Assembly (NCBI GenBank): GCA_019421345.1
Contig: JAHZFL010000016.1
Coordinates: forward strand, 1 to 52,877
Origin: Roseburia sp.
GTDB lineage: Bacteria; Bacillota; Clostridia; Lachnospirales; Lachnospiraceae
DNA length: 52,877 bases
Direction: 5' to 3'
Position numbers and translations under genes: made by a program
Shown here: positions 25,087 through 33,592 of the stretch, piece after piece
Layout of the letters: every line of letters starts with the position of its first letter
Numbering within the stretch: position 1 is the first letter of the stretch
The notes under the pieces: model-generated
The model's database searches: none
Seen by the model: only the letters and a program-made list of their open reading frames with translations
Told to the model about the DNA's origin: nothing

Positions 25087-27276
25087 TTATGATATATTTG
25101 AAGTCAAACGATTGATTTGAACTTCCAGATTTCTTGGACTTCCGTGGAAGGAAATCGTAAGCTCGCATACGCCATTTGCCTCATCAATGATGTACTCCAA
25201 GTTGTCTCCCTCTGTGATGATCGCATTCACGCAGTCCTTTTTCGCCATCCACTTGCTTTTCTGGCTCTGCGGATTATTGGAGAAAAAGCTCTTGATATTA
25301 TCCTCCTTAAAGTCTCCCGTCACATAGCGGAGCACCCGCTCAATGTAAGTCGTCACCTGTGTTTTATATACAGGCTCAAACGAGGATGTCTCCGTGTCAT
25401 ACAAAAGATTTCTCGCCTTATACACCGTTATATTCGTGATCGTCTCTCCCTGCAGGGATGCATTCTCAGAAGCAAATATCCAGCCGAAATTCTTTTGCGT
25501 GATCTGAGACTTAATGCTGTTGGTGAATCCCGTAATTTCTTTTGGCATCGTCGTGTATGCCAAAAGCGCGTTATTTCCCGCCTCTATGTCAAAGCGTACA
25601 CCGGGAAGCTCCAGATCTGTCACCGCCCTTGTCCTGCTGAAATGATCCTTCAAAAACTCCGGACACTGACAGGCTGCCCGAAATCCGGCAGCAACATATG
25701 CGCCGTTGATGTAGACGCCTTCGATCCAAAGACGCATAATATCCTCTTTTGCATCTGACAGTTCCGCCACGTTATTCTCCGAAACCTTCATTTTGCTGTC
25801 GAGCACAACGCCTGATTTATTTTTCGGAATCACGGTAAAATTAGGGAGTACGGGAATCGCAAATTCACTAAATGACTTTCCGATCAGAGGCGCACATTTT
25901 TCAATCGCTTTTTCCACACCCTCCGCCGCGATTGCGTTAAACGTCGTCTCCTCACGGTTTTCAAACGAAAAGAATGTCTCTACCCGATAATCCTTAAATA
26001 CATCGAGCAATGTCCCAAGCGAATCCATACCGTACACATCACTGCTCGCCTTCTTGACATTTCCTTTGAACCGCTCCCTTTGAATCTTGTTCGTCACATT
26101 CTGATTCCATGCCACATTCGGATAAATCGCATACCAGATCGTGTCCTTAAAATTATTCTTGCCGTTTGTGGTATTCAGATAAGTGATCAGTCGGGGCAGA
26201 TTCGAGCTTTTTGCCAGCATTTCCGGAGAGATATTGGCAACCACAAGAGCCGGACGCATCCCCTTGCTCTTTGTCTTATACTGGTCAAAAAACATTCTGA
26301 TTCCGAGAAGCTTCTCCATCAGCGGCTTTACCACTTTGATAAAGTTATCCTTCGAGGTACGATAAAACTCCAAATAGCTGTTATAATTAGCAACCTCCGT
26401 ATCCACATCGATCTCCGACTGCTGTGTGGAGGTCAACGGACAAAAGGTTCGGACTACAAGACTTTGCACATAATCGTTCGTCTCGCTGTTAAATGCTTGA
26501 TAATCCTCCTTGATGACCTCCATCAGTCCGGTATTCACATTGTCATCCAACGTTGCAAGCGCCGTCACATCTGTCTTTGGGGCTTCCAAAACCTTAAGCT
26601 CCCCTTTTTCTCCCAACGACAAATATCCGGGAACGATCGTCTGACCGTTTTGCTGCTGCTCTGCGCTGCCTAGCAGCAATCTCGTCTTAATATCCTCAAT
26701 TGCCAGCGGGAGCATCGCCATAATGTTGTTATAATTTTTACTTGCATCCTCAAATAAAAGATTTAATTTATCCCCAACATCAAGCTTCTGTGGGTCTCCT
26801 TCCTCCAGTTCCTCATACTTCTTATAATTATACTGAATCTCTTTTCTTACCTGTTTAATGTCGTCCATCACCTTTTTCGGCGAAATAATCTCAAGCAGCT
26901 TCTCAAATTCAAACTCCACATTTAACAGTCCCTGTGCTTTTCTCGACTGCATGACCGTAAGCACCGCTTTTTGGAAATTTTCCGATTCATTAATAGAAAT
27001 CGGCGTAAGCATCTGCTCCGGTATACTCTCTGGCTTCTCCAACGTATATTTCACTGACTGAGAGCCCGCATCAAAAAATGACCATACGACAGGCTTGAAC
27101 TTCTGTTCCACCTCCTCGTAGCTATAGCATTCCAAATGCTGGTTAATCTCACGCATTCTGTCATCATCCAGGCTGTCAATTCCCTTTACGTCCCCCACTA
27201 AGGTCAGTAGGTCCTGCTCCTGCGGATTGATCACATCCAAAAGCAGAGTTCGGTTTGTCTGACTTATCGTTTCCAT
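25087..27276 (-). CDS. Contractile-sheath-like protein (large, possibly TssB-TssC fused)
   Basis: The ATG at 27276 (METISQTNR) has GGAGG five bases upstream; the ATG four codons earlier is badly spaced. The protein has 729 residues. The C-terminal half resembles TssC/DUF5458 sheath proteins: WYAIYPNVAWNQ, VEKAIEKCAPLIGKSF, GVYINGAYVAAGFRAA, CPEFLK and PGVRFDIE, ending in a strand NLEVQINRL as in sheath domain folds. The first 200 residues (GDVKGIDSLDDDRMREINQHL and FQKAVLTVMQSRKAQ) may correspond to a TssB-like partner, so both sheath subunits could be joined. It is cytoplasmic and directly followed by tube genes. The sheath role is well supported by context; the fusion idea is tentative. Confidence 0.75.
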   Translation of the reverse strand: METISQTNRTLLLDVINPQEQDLLTLVGDVKGIDSLDDDRMREINQHLECYSYEEVEQKFKPVVWSFFDAGSQSVKYTLEKPESIPEQMLTPISINESENFQKAVLTVMQSRKAQGLLNVEFEFEKLLEIISPKKVMDDIKQVRKEIQYNYKKYEELEEGDPQKLDVGDKLNLLFEDASKNYNNIMAMLPLAIEDIKTRLLLGSAEQQQNGQTIVPGYLSLGEKGELKVLEAPKTDVTALATLDDNVNTGLMEVIKEDYQAFNSETNDYVQSLVVRTFCPLTSTQQSEIDVDTEVANYNSYLEFYRTSKDNFIKVVKPLMEKLLGIRMFFDQYKTKSKGMRPALVVANISPEMLAKSSNLPRLITYLNTTNGKNNFKDTIWYAIYPNVAWNQNVTNKIQRERFKGNVKKASSDVYGMDSLGTLLDVFKDYRVETFFSFENREETTFNAIAAEGVEKAIEKCAPLIGKSFSEFAIPVLPNFTVIPKNKSGVVLDSKMKVSENNVAELSDAKEDIMRLWIEGVYINGAYVAAGFRAACQCPEFLKDHFSRTRAVTDLELPGVRFDIEAGNNALLAYTTMPKEITGFTNSIKSQITQKNFGWIFASENASLQGETITNITVYKARNLLYDTETSSFEPVYKTQVTTYIERVLRYVTGDFKEDNIKSFFSNNPQSQKSKWMAKKDCVNAIITEGDNLEYIIDEANGVCELTISFHGSPRNLEVQINRLTSNIS

Positions 27277-27318
27277 ATTTTCCTCCATTTCCTTATCTTT
27301 TATCTCAACCGTGCTGTT

Positions 27319-29109
27319 TTATAAAACAGACGATTTCAACTCCTTATACTGAAAGGTCAGCTCGCTGATCTCATCCTCAAAGGTAATGTCCACCTTCGCA
27401 TCAAGAGGCAACTGGTAGCTTTTCTTTTTCATCAAAATCTCCCGATTCTTCATGATCGTACAGTCTGAATTATTTGTAATGATCAGGTTCCGGTTTGCTC
27501 CCGGCTTAAAATAAATCATGCCTGCCCCCGCAAATTCCTCGGTAACGTCACAGCTTTCCAAAATCTCTTTCATCGAAATAACCCTGCCTGACGGAAGACG
27601 AAACAGATTAAATGACAACGGCGGAATGTCATATCCTGACGCAGTTCTTGTCACATAGATATTTAGCTTGCCCACATAGCTGTATTTGCTCGGCTCCGGG
27701 CGCTCCTCCGCCGGAAGCGGTATCGGCTTTTTCCGGTTGTTCCTTATTAGAATTATCACTATTGCAAGAACGACTGCGGCGGCGGCCGCTATCATCCCAT
27801 ACGGCGGTTTCGGCTTTTGGGGAAGCAGCGGCGCCCCCTCAAGCTCGCATGTCAATTCCCGATCACCTATCACATTGACAGGCATTTGCGAATAGTCAAA
27901 CAGGACTGTAACTTGGTTTTTCTCTTGAACAGGGAATTTTATTTCTGCCTTTCCTTTCTTCAAAGAAATCTCTTGTTTATGCCCATTTACCGATAGGTTT
28001 AATGGGCTATATTGAAAAACCTCCTCGGTCCATAGCCGAATCTCGCGGTTATTCTCATCATAGAACGAATAGGTGACATTCGCGGTACGCTCATAATACA
28101 TCGCGTCCTCTGCCTCCGGCTGTTCATCCCGATAAACAATATCTGCCTTCGGCTGCACACAATATTCCGAAATGATATTAACTCTCACCTGATGTCCATC
28201 CGTTCCTTCAAAGCCAAGCTCCACCTGAGCCTCCCATGGATTTGTCATTTCAATCAGAGAATATCTTTCTCCATTGACCTGTCCGGCGTCATCTGCCTGA
28301 AAATTTGCGGTCAGATTCCTAATCGGAGCCGTACTTGTCAACAGCACCCTCACCTTATTGGCATGGGCATAAGGCAGCTCCACAGAGACTGTCTCAGGCT
28401 TTCCGTCAGCTTCAATCAACGCGGCCGTCGATTGCTTAATTCCTAAATCCTCCGTCAATATCGTATCGATCGCCTTCTGTATCTCTACTGCCTGCGGCGT
28501 ATGAAAGGAATCTCCACCGGTATGCTCTGCTGCCGAAAAGATAAAATTATCCCTATCCTCCATGTCATCGCCTAAGCCGATTACATGTATCCTGGCTCCA
28601 AGCTCCTGTGCCTGCTGCATCGCACCTTCGTATTGCTGTACGGATGCCTCTGTCTCCTCCGATGACTGCAGGAATATCTCGCCGTCTGAAAGCAAAACCA
28701 CATGCCCTCCCTGCGCCTTATGCTCCGCGAACATCTCAATAGCACTGCTTAAGCCCGCACCCGCGTCACTGTACCCCGTATATTCTACTGTCTCAGCTTT
28801 ATCCATGACCTGTTTCCGTCCGTCTGCCGAAACAAAATCAGCACTGGCAGCAATCCCCGCATTGTAAGCAACAAACCCCACCTGATAATCCGACGGCAGA
28901 GAATAAATCAACTGTGCTATACTATCAATCGCAAGACGCTGCGGATCATTGGTCTTCATGCTTCCGCTGGCATCTAAAACAAAAACAATAAATTTCCCGT
29001 CGGGCAGCTCCTCGGCATAGGCATGAGACGGTGTATAAACAGCGATCATCAGCAAGAATGCTGTCAGATAAAAAAATCGGCGAAACGTCTCTCTGTACGT
29101 TCTTCTCAT
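27319..29109 (-). CDS. Membrane VWA-domain protein with cytoplasmic FHA-like tail
   Basis: This 596-residue protein is the first gene of the cluster. It has a signal peptide (about 1-31, cut near SHAYA-EE), then a VWA domain (38-215) with a complete MIDAS motif (FVLDASGSMKTND, SDAGAG, VVLLSDGEIF). Extracellular beta domains follow, then a proline-rich linker, a membrane helix at about 436-456 (MIAAAAAVVLAIVIILI), and a cytoplasmic domain (475-596) with FHA-like features (NRNLIITNNSDCTIMKNREILMKKK). It could sense or bind something outside and signal inward, or anchor the machine in the wall. AAGGAAG precedes the ATG. The topology is clear from the sequence; the role is inferred. Confidence 0.82.
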   Translation of the reverse strand: MRRTYRETFRRFFYLTAFLLMIAVYTPSHAYAEELPDGKFIVFVLDASGSMKTNDPQRLAIDSIAQLIYSLPSDYQVGFVAYNAGIAASADFVSADGRKQVMDKAETVEYTGYSDAGAGLSSAIEMFAEHKAQGGHVVLLSDGEIFLQSSEETEASVQQYEGAMQQAQELGARIHVIGLGDDMEDRDNFIFSAAEHTGGDSFHTPQAVEIQKAIDTILTEDLGIKQSTAALIEADGKPETVSVELPYAHANKVRVLLTSTAPIRNLTANFQADDAGQVNGERYSLIEMTNPWEAQVELGFEGTDGHQVRVNIISEYCVQPKADIVYRDEQPEAEDAMYYERTANVTYSFYDENNREIRLWTEEVFQYSPLNLSVNGHKQEISLKKGKAEIKFPVQEKNQVTVLFDYSQMPVNVIGDRELTCELEGAPLLPQKPKPPYGMIAAAAAVVLAIVIILIRNNRKKPIPLPAEERPEPSKYSYVGKLNIYVTRTASGYDIPPLSFNLFRLPSGRVISMKEILESCDVTEEFAGAGMIYFKPGANRNLIITNNSDCTIMKNREILMKKKSYQLPLDAKVDITFEDEISELTFQYKELKSSVL

Positions 29110-29144
29110 TCTTTATCTTCCTTTGTAGTTTTATGTTTGTAAAA

Positions 29145-29173
29145 ATTCTATCATTCTTGTCATTTTTTGTCAA
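29145..29173 (-). promoter_or_regulatory. Promoter of the injection-system operon
   Basis: On the minus strand TTGACA (29168-29173) and TAGAAT (29145-29150) are separated by exactly 17 bases, 36 bases before the first ATG. It is the only strong sigma-A-type signal I found upstream of the cluster. Confidence 0.8.
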
Positions 29174-29349
29174 TAAACGAATTTATATTTCTTATCTTTT
29201 AGCTCTTTTTACCATTTAAACTACTTTTTTAGACAATATCAGCTCTTTTTTTGTGTATATTGTATATTTTGTTGAGAAAAATTCTACAAACAACTATTTT
29301 TTAACTAGGTCTATACTGCACCTCGCAGACCAACGTTTTCACTGAAAAA

Positions 29350-29385
29350 GGACATTTCCCTAAAATTTCTTTTAGAAAAATGTCC
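29350..29385 (-). terminator. Terminator of the HlyD/permease operon
   Basis: GGACATTT/AAATGTCC arms with an inner CTAAAA/TTTTAG stem form a 16-pair hairpin with two mismatches and a four-base loop. Both flanks are T-rich on their own outgoing strand, so it may act both ways. On the minus strand it follows the MacB-like gene and shields the injection operon promoter. The interval 29110-29510 holds otherwise only two promoters and AT-rich DNA. Confidence 0.7.
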
Positions 29386-29439
29386 CGTTTTTCTGTTTTT
29401 TTCAAAAACTGCTGCCTGCAATATTTCACAAATCCGTGT

Positions 29440-29468
29440 TTGTATATTTCCGCCGATAATGCTAAAAT
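29440..29468 (+). promoter_or_regulatory. Promoter of the small membrane protein gene
   Basis: TTGTAT (29440-29445) and TAAAAT (29463-29468) lie 17 bases apart, with an extended TGC before the minus-10 box, 43 bases ahead of the start codon. Confidence 0.65.
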
Positions 29469-29510
29469 AAATATCAGGAAGCTTGCAGACATGCAAAGGA
29501 GGTTATGGAT

Positions 29511-29663
29511 ATGAATGAAAAGCTGTATAAAACGGTAGGCGGTATCGGCGCTGCCAATCTTGCAATCGGAATCTGCGTTCTGATCGGCGGAATCACTTCC
29601 GGTATTCTTCTCATCGTAAACGGCGGCAGACTGCTGAAGCAAAAATCAAACATTACGTTTTAA
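29511..29663 (+). CDS. Small membrane protein (50 residues)
   Basis: AAAGGAGG at 29495-29502 is eight bases from the ATG at 29511. The product starts MNEKLYKTVGGIGAANLAIG and has two short hydrophobic stretches (about 8-25 and 27-38) rich in glycine and isoleucine, ending RLLKQKSNITF. It has its own promoter and overlaps the 3' end of the convergent MacB-like gene by 11 bases. Small glycine-rich membrane proteins of this sort are common but unassigned; a regulatory or stress role is possible. It is too short for routine ORF calling, yet promoter, ribosome site and composition all support it. Confidence 0.7.
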   Translation: MNEKLYKTVGGIGAANLAIGICVLIGGITSGILLIVNGGRLLKQKSNITF

Positions 29664-30510
29664 CACGCTTCGGAAAAAATAATTTCCAAAGCAGGAATAC
29701 TCCTGCCAAAAATCCCAGGACGGAAAACCCAACACTTTGAAACCAGAGCAGCTCAAGGCTGCTCTTTTCTGCTACAAATAACTCCGCCATATCGTTTTGC
29801 AATTTCAAAAAGCTCTGCTCCAGTTGATCAAAATCTGACCACTTTCCCGGAATCAGCTCCATCCAGTAGGGCGCTTCCAAGAAATCGTACCGCAGACAGC
29901 TCCCCTCTAAGCCATAGCCTGCCAGAAACTGCTCCGCAGTCCTGCCCTTTGTCCGCTGCGCTTCTGCCGCAATCGTCACACGCCCGAAAGCCGCCTCCCT
30001 GGAATTATTTTCTATAATGACAAGCTCCGCAGGTTCCTTTAAAATGCCGCGCACCGTATAGATCTCTCCCTTGTAGCGCAACCTGTTTCCTGCCGCACGG
30101 CGGGTTCCAAACAGCTCCTGTGCCGTTTTCTCCCCGATCAGACAGCCGTTTTCTCCTGTTTCACCAAGCAGCTGCCCCTCCGGCAGCAGCAGCGCCGGCG
30201 AGCCGCAAAATTCTAGGACATTCGTAAAAACAGTGCCCGTCCCATGCTCATTTGTCACACTTCTGTTCTTATATTCCTGCCAGGCAACAAAGTCGACCGC
30301 ATCCTCTGCCCGCTGCTGCGCATCGCGGATTGCCTGTGCCACGGCGCCGCTCATCGGCTCATTTTCAAAAAGAATGCTGATATTTCGCTGGAGATCATGC
30401 GCCTTTTGCATTGACAAGCCCGACAACACGATGCAGACGCACGCCGTAAGAAGAACCGCCGCCCACCTGACTGCAAACAAACGCTCCTCCCCTTCTATCC
30501 GGCGTTTCAT
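29653..30510 (-). CDS. MacB-like extracytoplasmic-domain membrane protein, without FtsX module
   Basis: This 285-residue protein has membrane helices at about 14-33 and 256-278, and between them an extracytoplasmic domain like the MacB periplasmic core: helical QQRAEDAVDFVAWQEYKN, then GTVFTNVLEFCG, GENGCLIGEKTAQELFG, NRLRYKGEIYTVRGIL. Normal MacB/FtsX permeases have four helices and a cytoplasmic ATPase; here only the core domain with two helices exists. It overlaps the HlyD-type gene by four bases, and that pairing resembles the MacA-MacB couple. No ATPase is encoded nearby. It may be a reduced or accessory subunit. Confidence 0.6.
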   Translation of the reverse strand: MKRRIEGEERLFAVRWAAVLLTACVCIVLSGLSMQKAHDLQRNISILFENEPMSGAVAQAIRDAQQRAEDAVDFVAWQEYKNRSVTNEHGTGTVFTNVLEFCGSPALLLPEGQLLGETGENGCLIGEKTAQELFGTRRAAGNRLRYKGEIYTVRGILKEPAELVIIENNSREAAFGRVTIAAEAQRTKGRTAEQFLAGYGLEGSCLRYDFLEAPYWMELIPGKWSDFDQLEQSFLKLQNDMAELFVAEKSSLELLWFQSVGFSVLGFLAGVFLLWKLFFPKRVKT

Positions 30511-31862
30511 GGCTTTTGCAGGCGCACCTTGCTGCCTGCATCAATGTAGCGGCTGGAATCGACGATCACCTGCGCGTCTCCCCCCAGCGCCCCCTCACCA
30601 ATCGCCGCATACGAATCATTTTTATCCAAAAGCTCCACCTCAATTCTTCTTGCACGGTATTCCTCACCGAGCACCGTCTCCACCTGCTCTGTCACATAAA
30701 CATAGTATTGTCCGTTTTCTTCATGCAGCGCCGTCACAGGAACTGTACTCGAATGAAGCAAGGCCTCCTGCCTGATCTCCATAGACAATGCTTCTCCCAG
30801 ACGAAATTCCTCCGCCGCCTCGGCCTTCATCCGTACCGTCACCAGCCCATTTCCATTCTCCAGCGTTTCGATCGCATCGACCTGAAAGCTGCCGCGCTCC
30901 TTTCCATCCTTCTTTAATACGACTGCATCTCCTACTGCCGCATAATCAAGCTCATCCTTCTCAATTTCCGCCGTATAGTAAAAGCCCGCAGAGGTATCTG
31001 TGAGCGTCACTGCCGCCGTGTCCGTCGTCCTTTGTCCTGTCTGAATGTAAACCTCCGTGATCATCCCCGCCTGGGGCGCCACAAGCTTTCCGCCGGCCTC
31101 CTCCAGCTCCAGAAGCTTCTTTTTCTGACGCTCCAGCTGCGCCAGCTTAATCTCATTGATCGCGGCGGACGCGCTCCCTGCCTGTTCTTCCCCCGCGTCC
31201 TCCACTGCACGCTGCGCCTTGCGCAAAATATCCTCCTGCTGTAAAACGGCAGCGTGATAGGCACGCTGTGCCGCTTCCGCCGCTGCCTGAAGCTCCAAAA
31301 GCTGTAGAAACTGTTCGTCTGTCGTCTGCCCCGGCAGCGTCGCTGCATAGCCGTTATATTGCTCCTGCGCCCGCTTAAGTTCCGCTGCCGCTGTCTGCAG
31401 GGAAATCTCACTTTCCTTTGCCGCCTGCTCATAGTCCTCTTTCGCGCGCTCCTGTGCCTGCTGTGCTTTTGCTTCCTCCTTTTTCTGCGTTTCCAAAAGC
31501 TCCTGATTTGTCAGATGAAGGATCTCCCACTCCTCCTCCAGCTTTCGCTTCGCCTCCGCCAAATCCCCCGGATCAAGCTCCGCGAGCACCTCTCCGGTCT
31601 CTACCTTCTGACCTTTTTTCACATGTACATTTTTAATGAGAAGCCCCGCCTCCGTCTGCACGGAGGTCTCAAGCTGTGCCTCGATGACTCCCTCGCCGTC
31701 GACAATGTGCTCGATGCGCTTTGCCGAGGGAGACTCGACCAAAACCTCCGCCACGGTGAGCGACGCGCTGATGCGCGAGAGCACGGTAAAGATGCAGATG
31801 ACCGCCATTACCTTTATCAGTATCCGCACCGCGTGCCTGCTGATTCCTTTCTTTTCTGTCAT
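30507..31862 (-). CDS. HlyD/MacA-type membrane fusion (adaptor) protein
   Basis: The ATG at 31862 (MTEKKGISRHAV) has GGAGG five bases upstream and gives 451 residues. A membrane helix lies at about 13-33, followed by a biotinyl-lipoyl hairpin half (VDGEGVIEAQLET, LIKNVHVKKGQKVETGEVLAELDPGDL). A long coiled-coil pair (about 95-255, alanine, glutamate and glutamine rich) comes next, then the second half (VAPQAGMITEVYIQTGQ) and beta-barrel domains to the end. Such adaptors link inner-membrane transporters to export. Its partner here should be the MacB-like protein encoded four bases downstream. It follows the ABC permeases of the same operon. Confidence 0.85.
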   Translation of the reverse strand: MTEKKGISRHAVRILIKVMAVICIFTVLSRISASLTVAEVLVESPSAKRIEHIVDGEGVIEAQLETSVQTEAGLLIKNVHVKKGQKVETGEVLAELDPGDLAEAKRKLEEEWEILHLTNQELLETQKKEEAKAQQAQERAKEDYEQAAKESEISLQTAAAELKRAQEQYNGYAATLPGQTTDEQFLQLLELQAAAEAAQRAYHAAVLQQEDILRKAQRAVEDAGEEQAGSASAAINEIKLAQLERQKKKLLELEEAGGKLVAPQAGMITEVYIQTGQRTTDTAAVTLTDTSAGFYYTAEIEKDELDYAAVGDAVVLKKDGKERGSFQVDAIETLENGNGLVTVRMKAEAAEEFRLGEALSMEIRQEALLHSSTVPVTALHEENGQYYVYVTEQVETVLGEEYRARRIEVELLDKNDSYAAIGEGALGGDAQVIVDSSRYIDAGSKVRLQKP

Positions 31863-31894
31863 TTTTACCTCCATGCGCACATTTTTCACCTTTT

Positions 31895-32746
31895 TTATTC
31901 TTTGATCGCGGATGCGACAATCCCTGCCTCTAAATATTCCTGCCCCGAGAAAAACAGCAGCAGCACCGGAAGCATTGCGACAAACGATGCGCACATCACG
32001 AATCCGGCGCGCTCCGGCGATATTTCCGGCAGATACAGCGCCAGCGGCCAGAGCTGCTTATTTTTCAAAAAAATAAGCGGGCGCTCCACCATGCTCTGAC
32101 ATTCCAGGAATTGCAGCATCATGGCGGAAAAAATCCCGGATGAACCGACCGGAACGCCTACTTTTAAGAAGATCCCAAGCTCTCCCGCCCCGTCGATGCG
32201 CGCCGCCTCCAACAGCGCGTTCGGCACACTGGAAAAGAAGCGGTACATCACAAACACCGGAAGCGTCTGGAAGATTCCCGGAAGGATCACCGCCGCAAGG
32301 GTGTCTAACAGCCCGAACTTCTTAAGCACCAGATATTCGGAGAGCATCGTCACCTGAAACGGCATGATCATCAGAAGAATATAGCACCAGAGAATTGCCT
32401 TTCTGCTGGGAAATCGGTACTGTGCCAGCCCCCACGCACAGGGAACTCCAAACAGAAGCCCCCCCGCAAGTGTCTCAACCGATATGCGCTGTGTGTTCCA
32501 GAACATCTGGAAAAATTCAGGCGAATCCAAAAGCAGTTCCACAAAATTCCGCAGTGTCGGATAATCCGGGAACAGCCTCAGACGGACAAACCCCTCCTGA
32601 CCGCCCAAAATAGGAGCGATCCAGCCATACAGCTCCGCTTCCCCGGTGATGCTCCCGCTAAAAAGTATCAGAACCGGAAGCACCGCCAGCATCCCCACTG
32701 CAAACAGCATGACCGCTATGATCGCGTGAGCAAACAATTTTTTCAA
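31895..32746 (-). CDS. Sugar-type ABC transporter permease (MalG/UgpE-like)
   Basis: The start is a TTG at 32746 (LKKLFAHAIIAV) with AAGGAGG seven bases upstream; it overlaps the stop of the partner permease as TTGA. The product has 283 residues and six membrane helices, with the EAA loop ALLEAARIDGAGELGIFLKVGVPV that docks to the ATPase. It imports a solute delivered by the binding lipoprotein of the operon. As in many Gram-positive sugar systems, no ATPase gene is present, so it probably uses a shared MsmX-type ATPase (family knowledge). Confidence 0.88.
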   Translation of the reverse strand: MKKLFAHAIIAVMLFAVGMLAVLPVLILFSGSITGEAELYGWIAPILGGQEGFVRLRLFPDYPTLRNFVELLLDSPEFFQMFWNTQRISVETLAGGLLFGVPCAWGLAQYRFPSRKAILWCYILLMIMPFQVTMLSEYLVLKKFGLLDTLAAVILPGIFQTLPVFVMYRFFSSVPNALLEAARIDGAGELGIFLKVGVPVGSSGIFSAMMLQFLECQSMVERPLIFLKNKQLWPLALYLPEISPERAGFVMCASFVAMLPVLLLFFSGQEYLEAGIVASAIKE

Positions 32747-33579
32747 GAGCGTTCCTCCTTGTCCCAGAATTTCCAAAGCAGCCCCATGATGCCTGCCGCT
32801 GCAAGGGCGAGAAGCATCGCGCCCGCTGCGAGCTTATCCATTGACAGCTCCAAAAACCAGTTATTAAACAGATGCTGCAGCAGATAGATATTTTCCTGCG
32901 GATAGCTGCCCGCAAGCATCCACGCCTCGCGGAATACCTTAAAGGAGTTGACGATCGCAATGACCACGATCATAAAGGTGACCGGTCTGAGGTAGGGCAG
33001 AAGAATGTGAAACAGCAGCTCCCGTCTGCCAGCCCCGTCCATCGCCGCCGCCTCCAGGATTTCCTTTGGCACAGCGTGCAGTCCTGCCAGCCAGAGCACC
33101 ACATGATACCCCAGATTTTTCCAGATATAGCAGCAGACCAAGACGCCAAAGGCTGCGCCGCTGTTCATCCAGTCCACCGGCTCTGTGATCCCCGCCAGTA
33201 TTCCATTGAGCGCTCCCCTGCCATCCAGCAAAAGCTGCCATAACAGAACCGTCGCCGCAGACGGGATCACAAAGGGGATCAGATACAGATTTTTCAGCCA
33301 CGTCAGGCGGCACAGCTCCCGTATCCCAAGCGCCACGAGCAGCGAGAGCGCCAGCAGGCAGGGAATGCAGGTCAAAAGAAACCTTCCCGTATTTTTTGCC
33401 GCCAACTGAAACGCCTCGTTTGTGAGCACGGTGCGGTAGTTTGCCAGCCCGACAAAGCCATCGCCCAGCGCGGCACAGACACTTCGCCGCATCACATCGA
33501 GGAACGGTACGAGATAAAACAGCAGCACGCCCGCGAAGCCCGGCAATACAAAATAGAATCCCGTATACTTTCTTTTCAT
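32743..33579 (-). CDS. Sugar-type ABC transporter permease (MalF/UgpA-like)
   Basis: This protein has 278 residues and six membrane helices. The sequence begins MKRKYTGFYFVLPGFAGVLL, typical of this permease class, and contains the EAA loop ILEAAAMDGAGRRELLFHILLPYLRP. It forms the heterodimeric channel with the downstream permease, to which it is coupled by a four-base overlap. It follows the binding lipoprotein by 13 bases. Confidence 0.88.
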   Translation of the reverse strand: MKRKYTGFYFVLPGFAGVLLFYLVPFLDVMRRSVCAALGDGFVGLANYRTVLTNEAFQLAAKNTGRFLLTCIPCLLALSLLVALGIRELCRLTWLKNLYLIPFVIPSAATVLLWQLLLDGRGALNGILAGITEPVDWMNSGAAFGVLVCCYIWKNLGYHVVLWLAGLHAVPKEILEAAAMDGAGRRELLFHILLPYLRPVTFMIVVIAIVNSFKVFREAWMLAGSYPQENIYLLQHLFNNWFLELSMDKLAAGAMLLALAAAGIMGLLWKFWDKEERS

Positions 33580-33592
33580 GCCAACTCCTGTT

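Noticed and set aside
777..29109. The cluster as an ordinary prophage or a simple tailocin
   Set aside because: No capsid, portal, terminase, lysis, integrase or tail-fibre genes are seen, while immunity, FHA, PP2C, VWA and chaperone genes are.
29301..29642. Minus-strand open frame of 113 codons
   Set aside because: It runs through the terminator and antisense to the small membrane protein gene, with no ribosome site.
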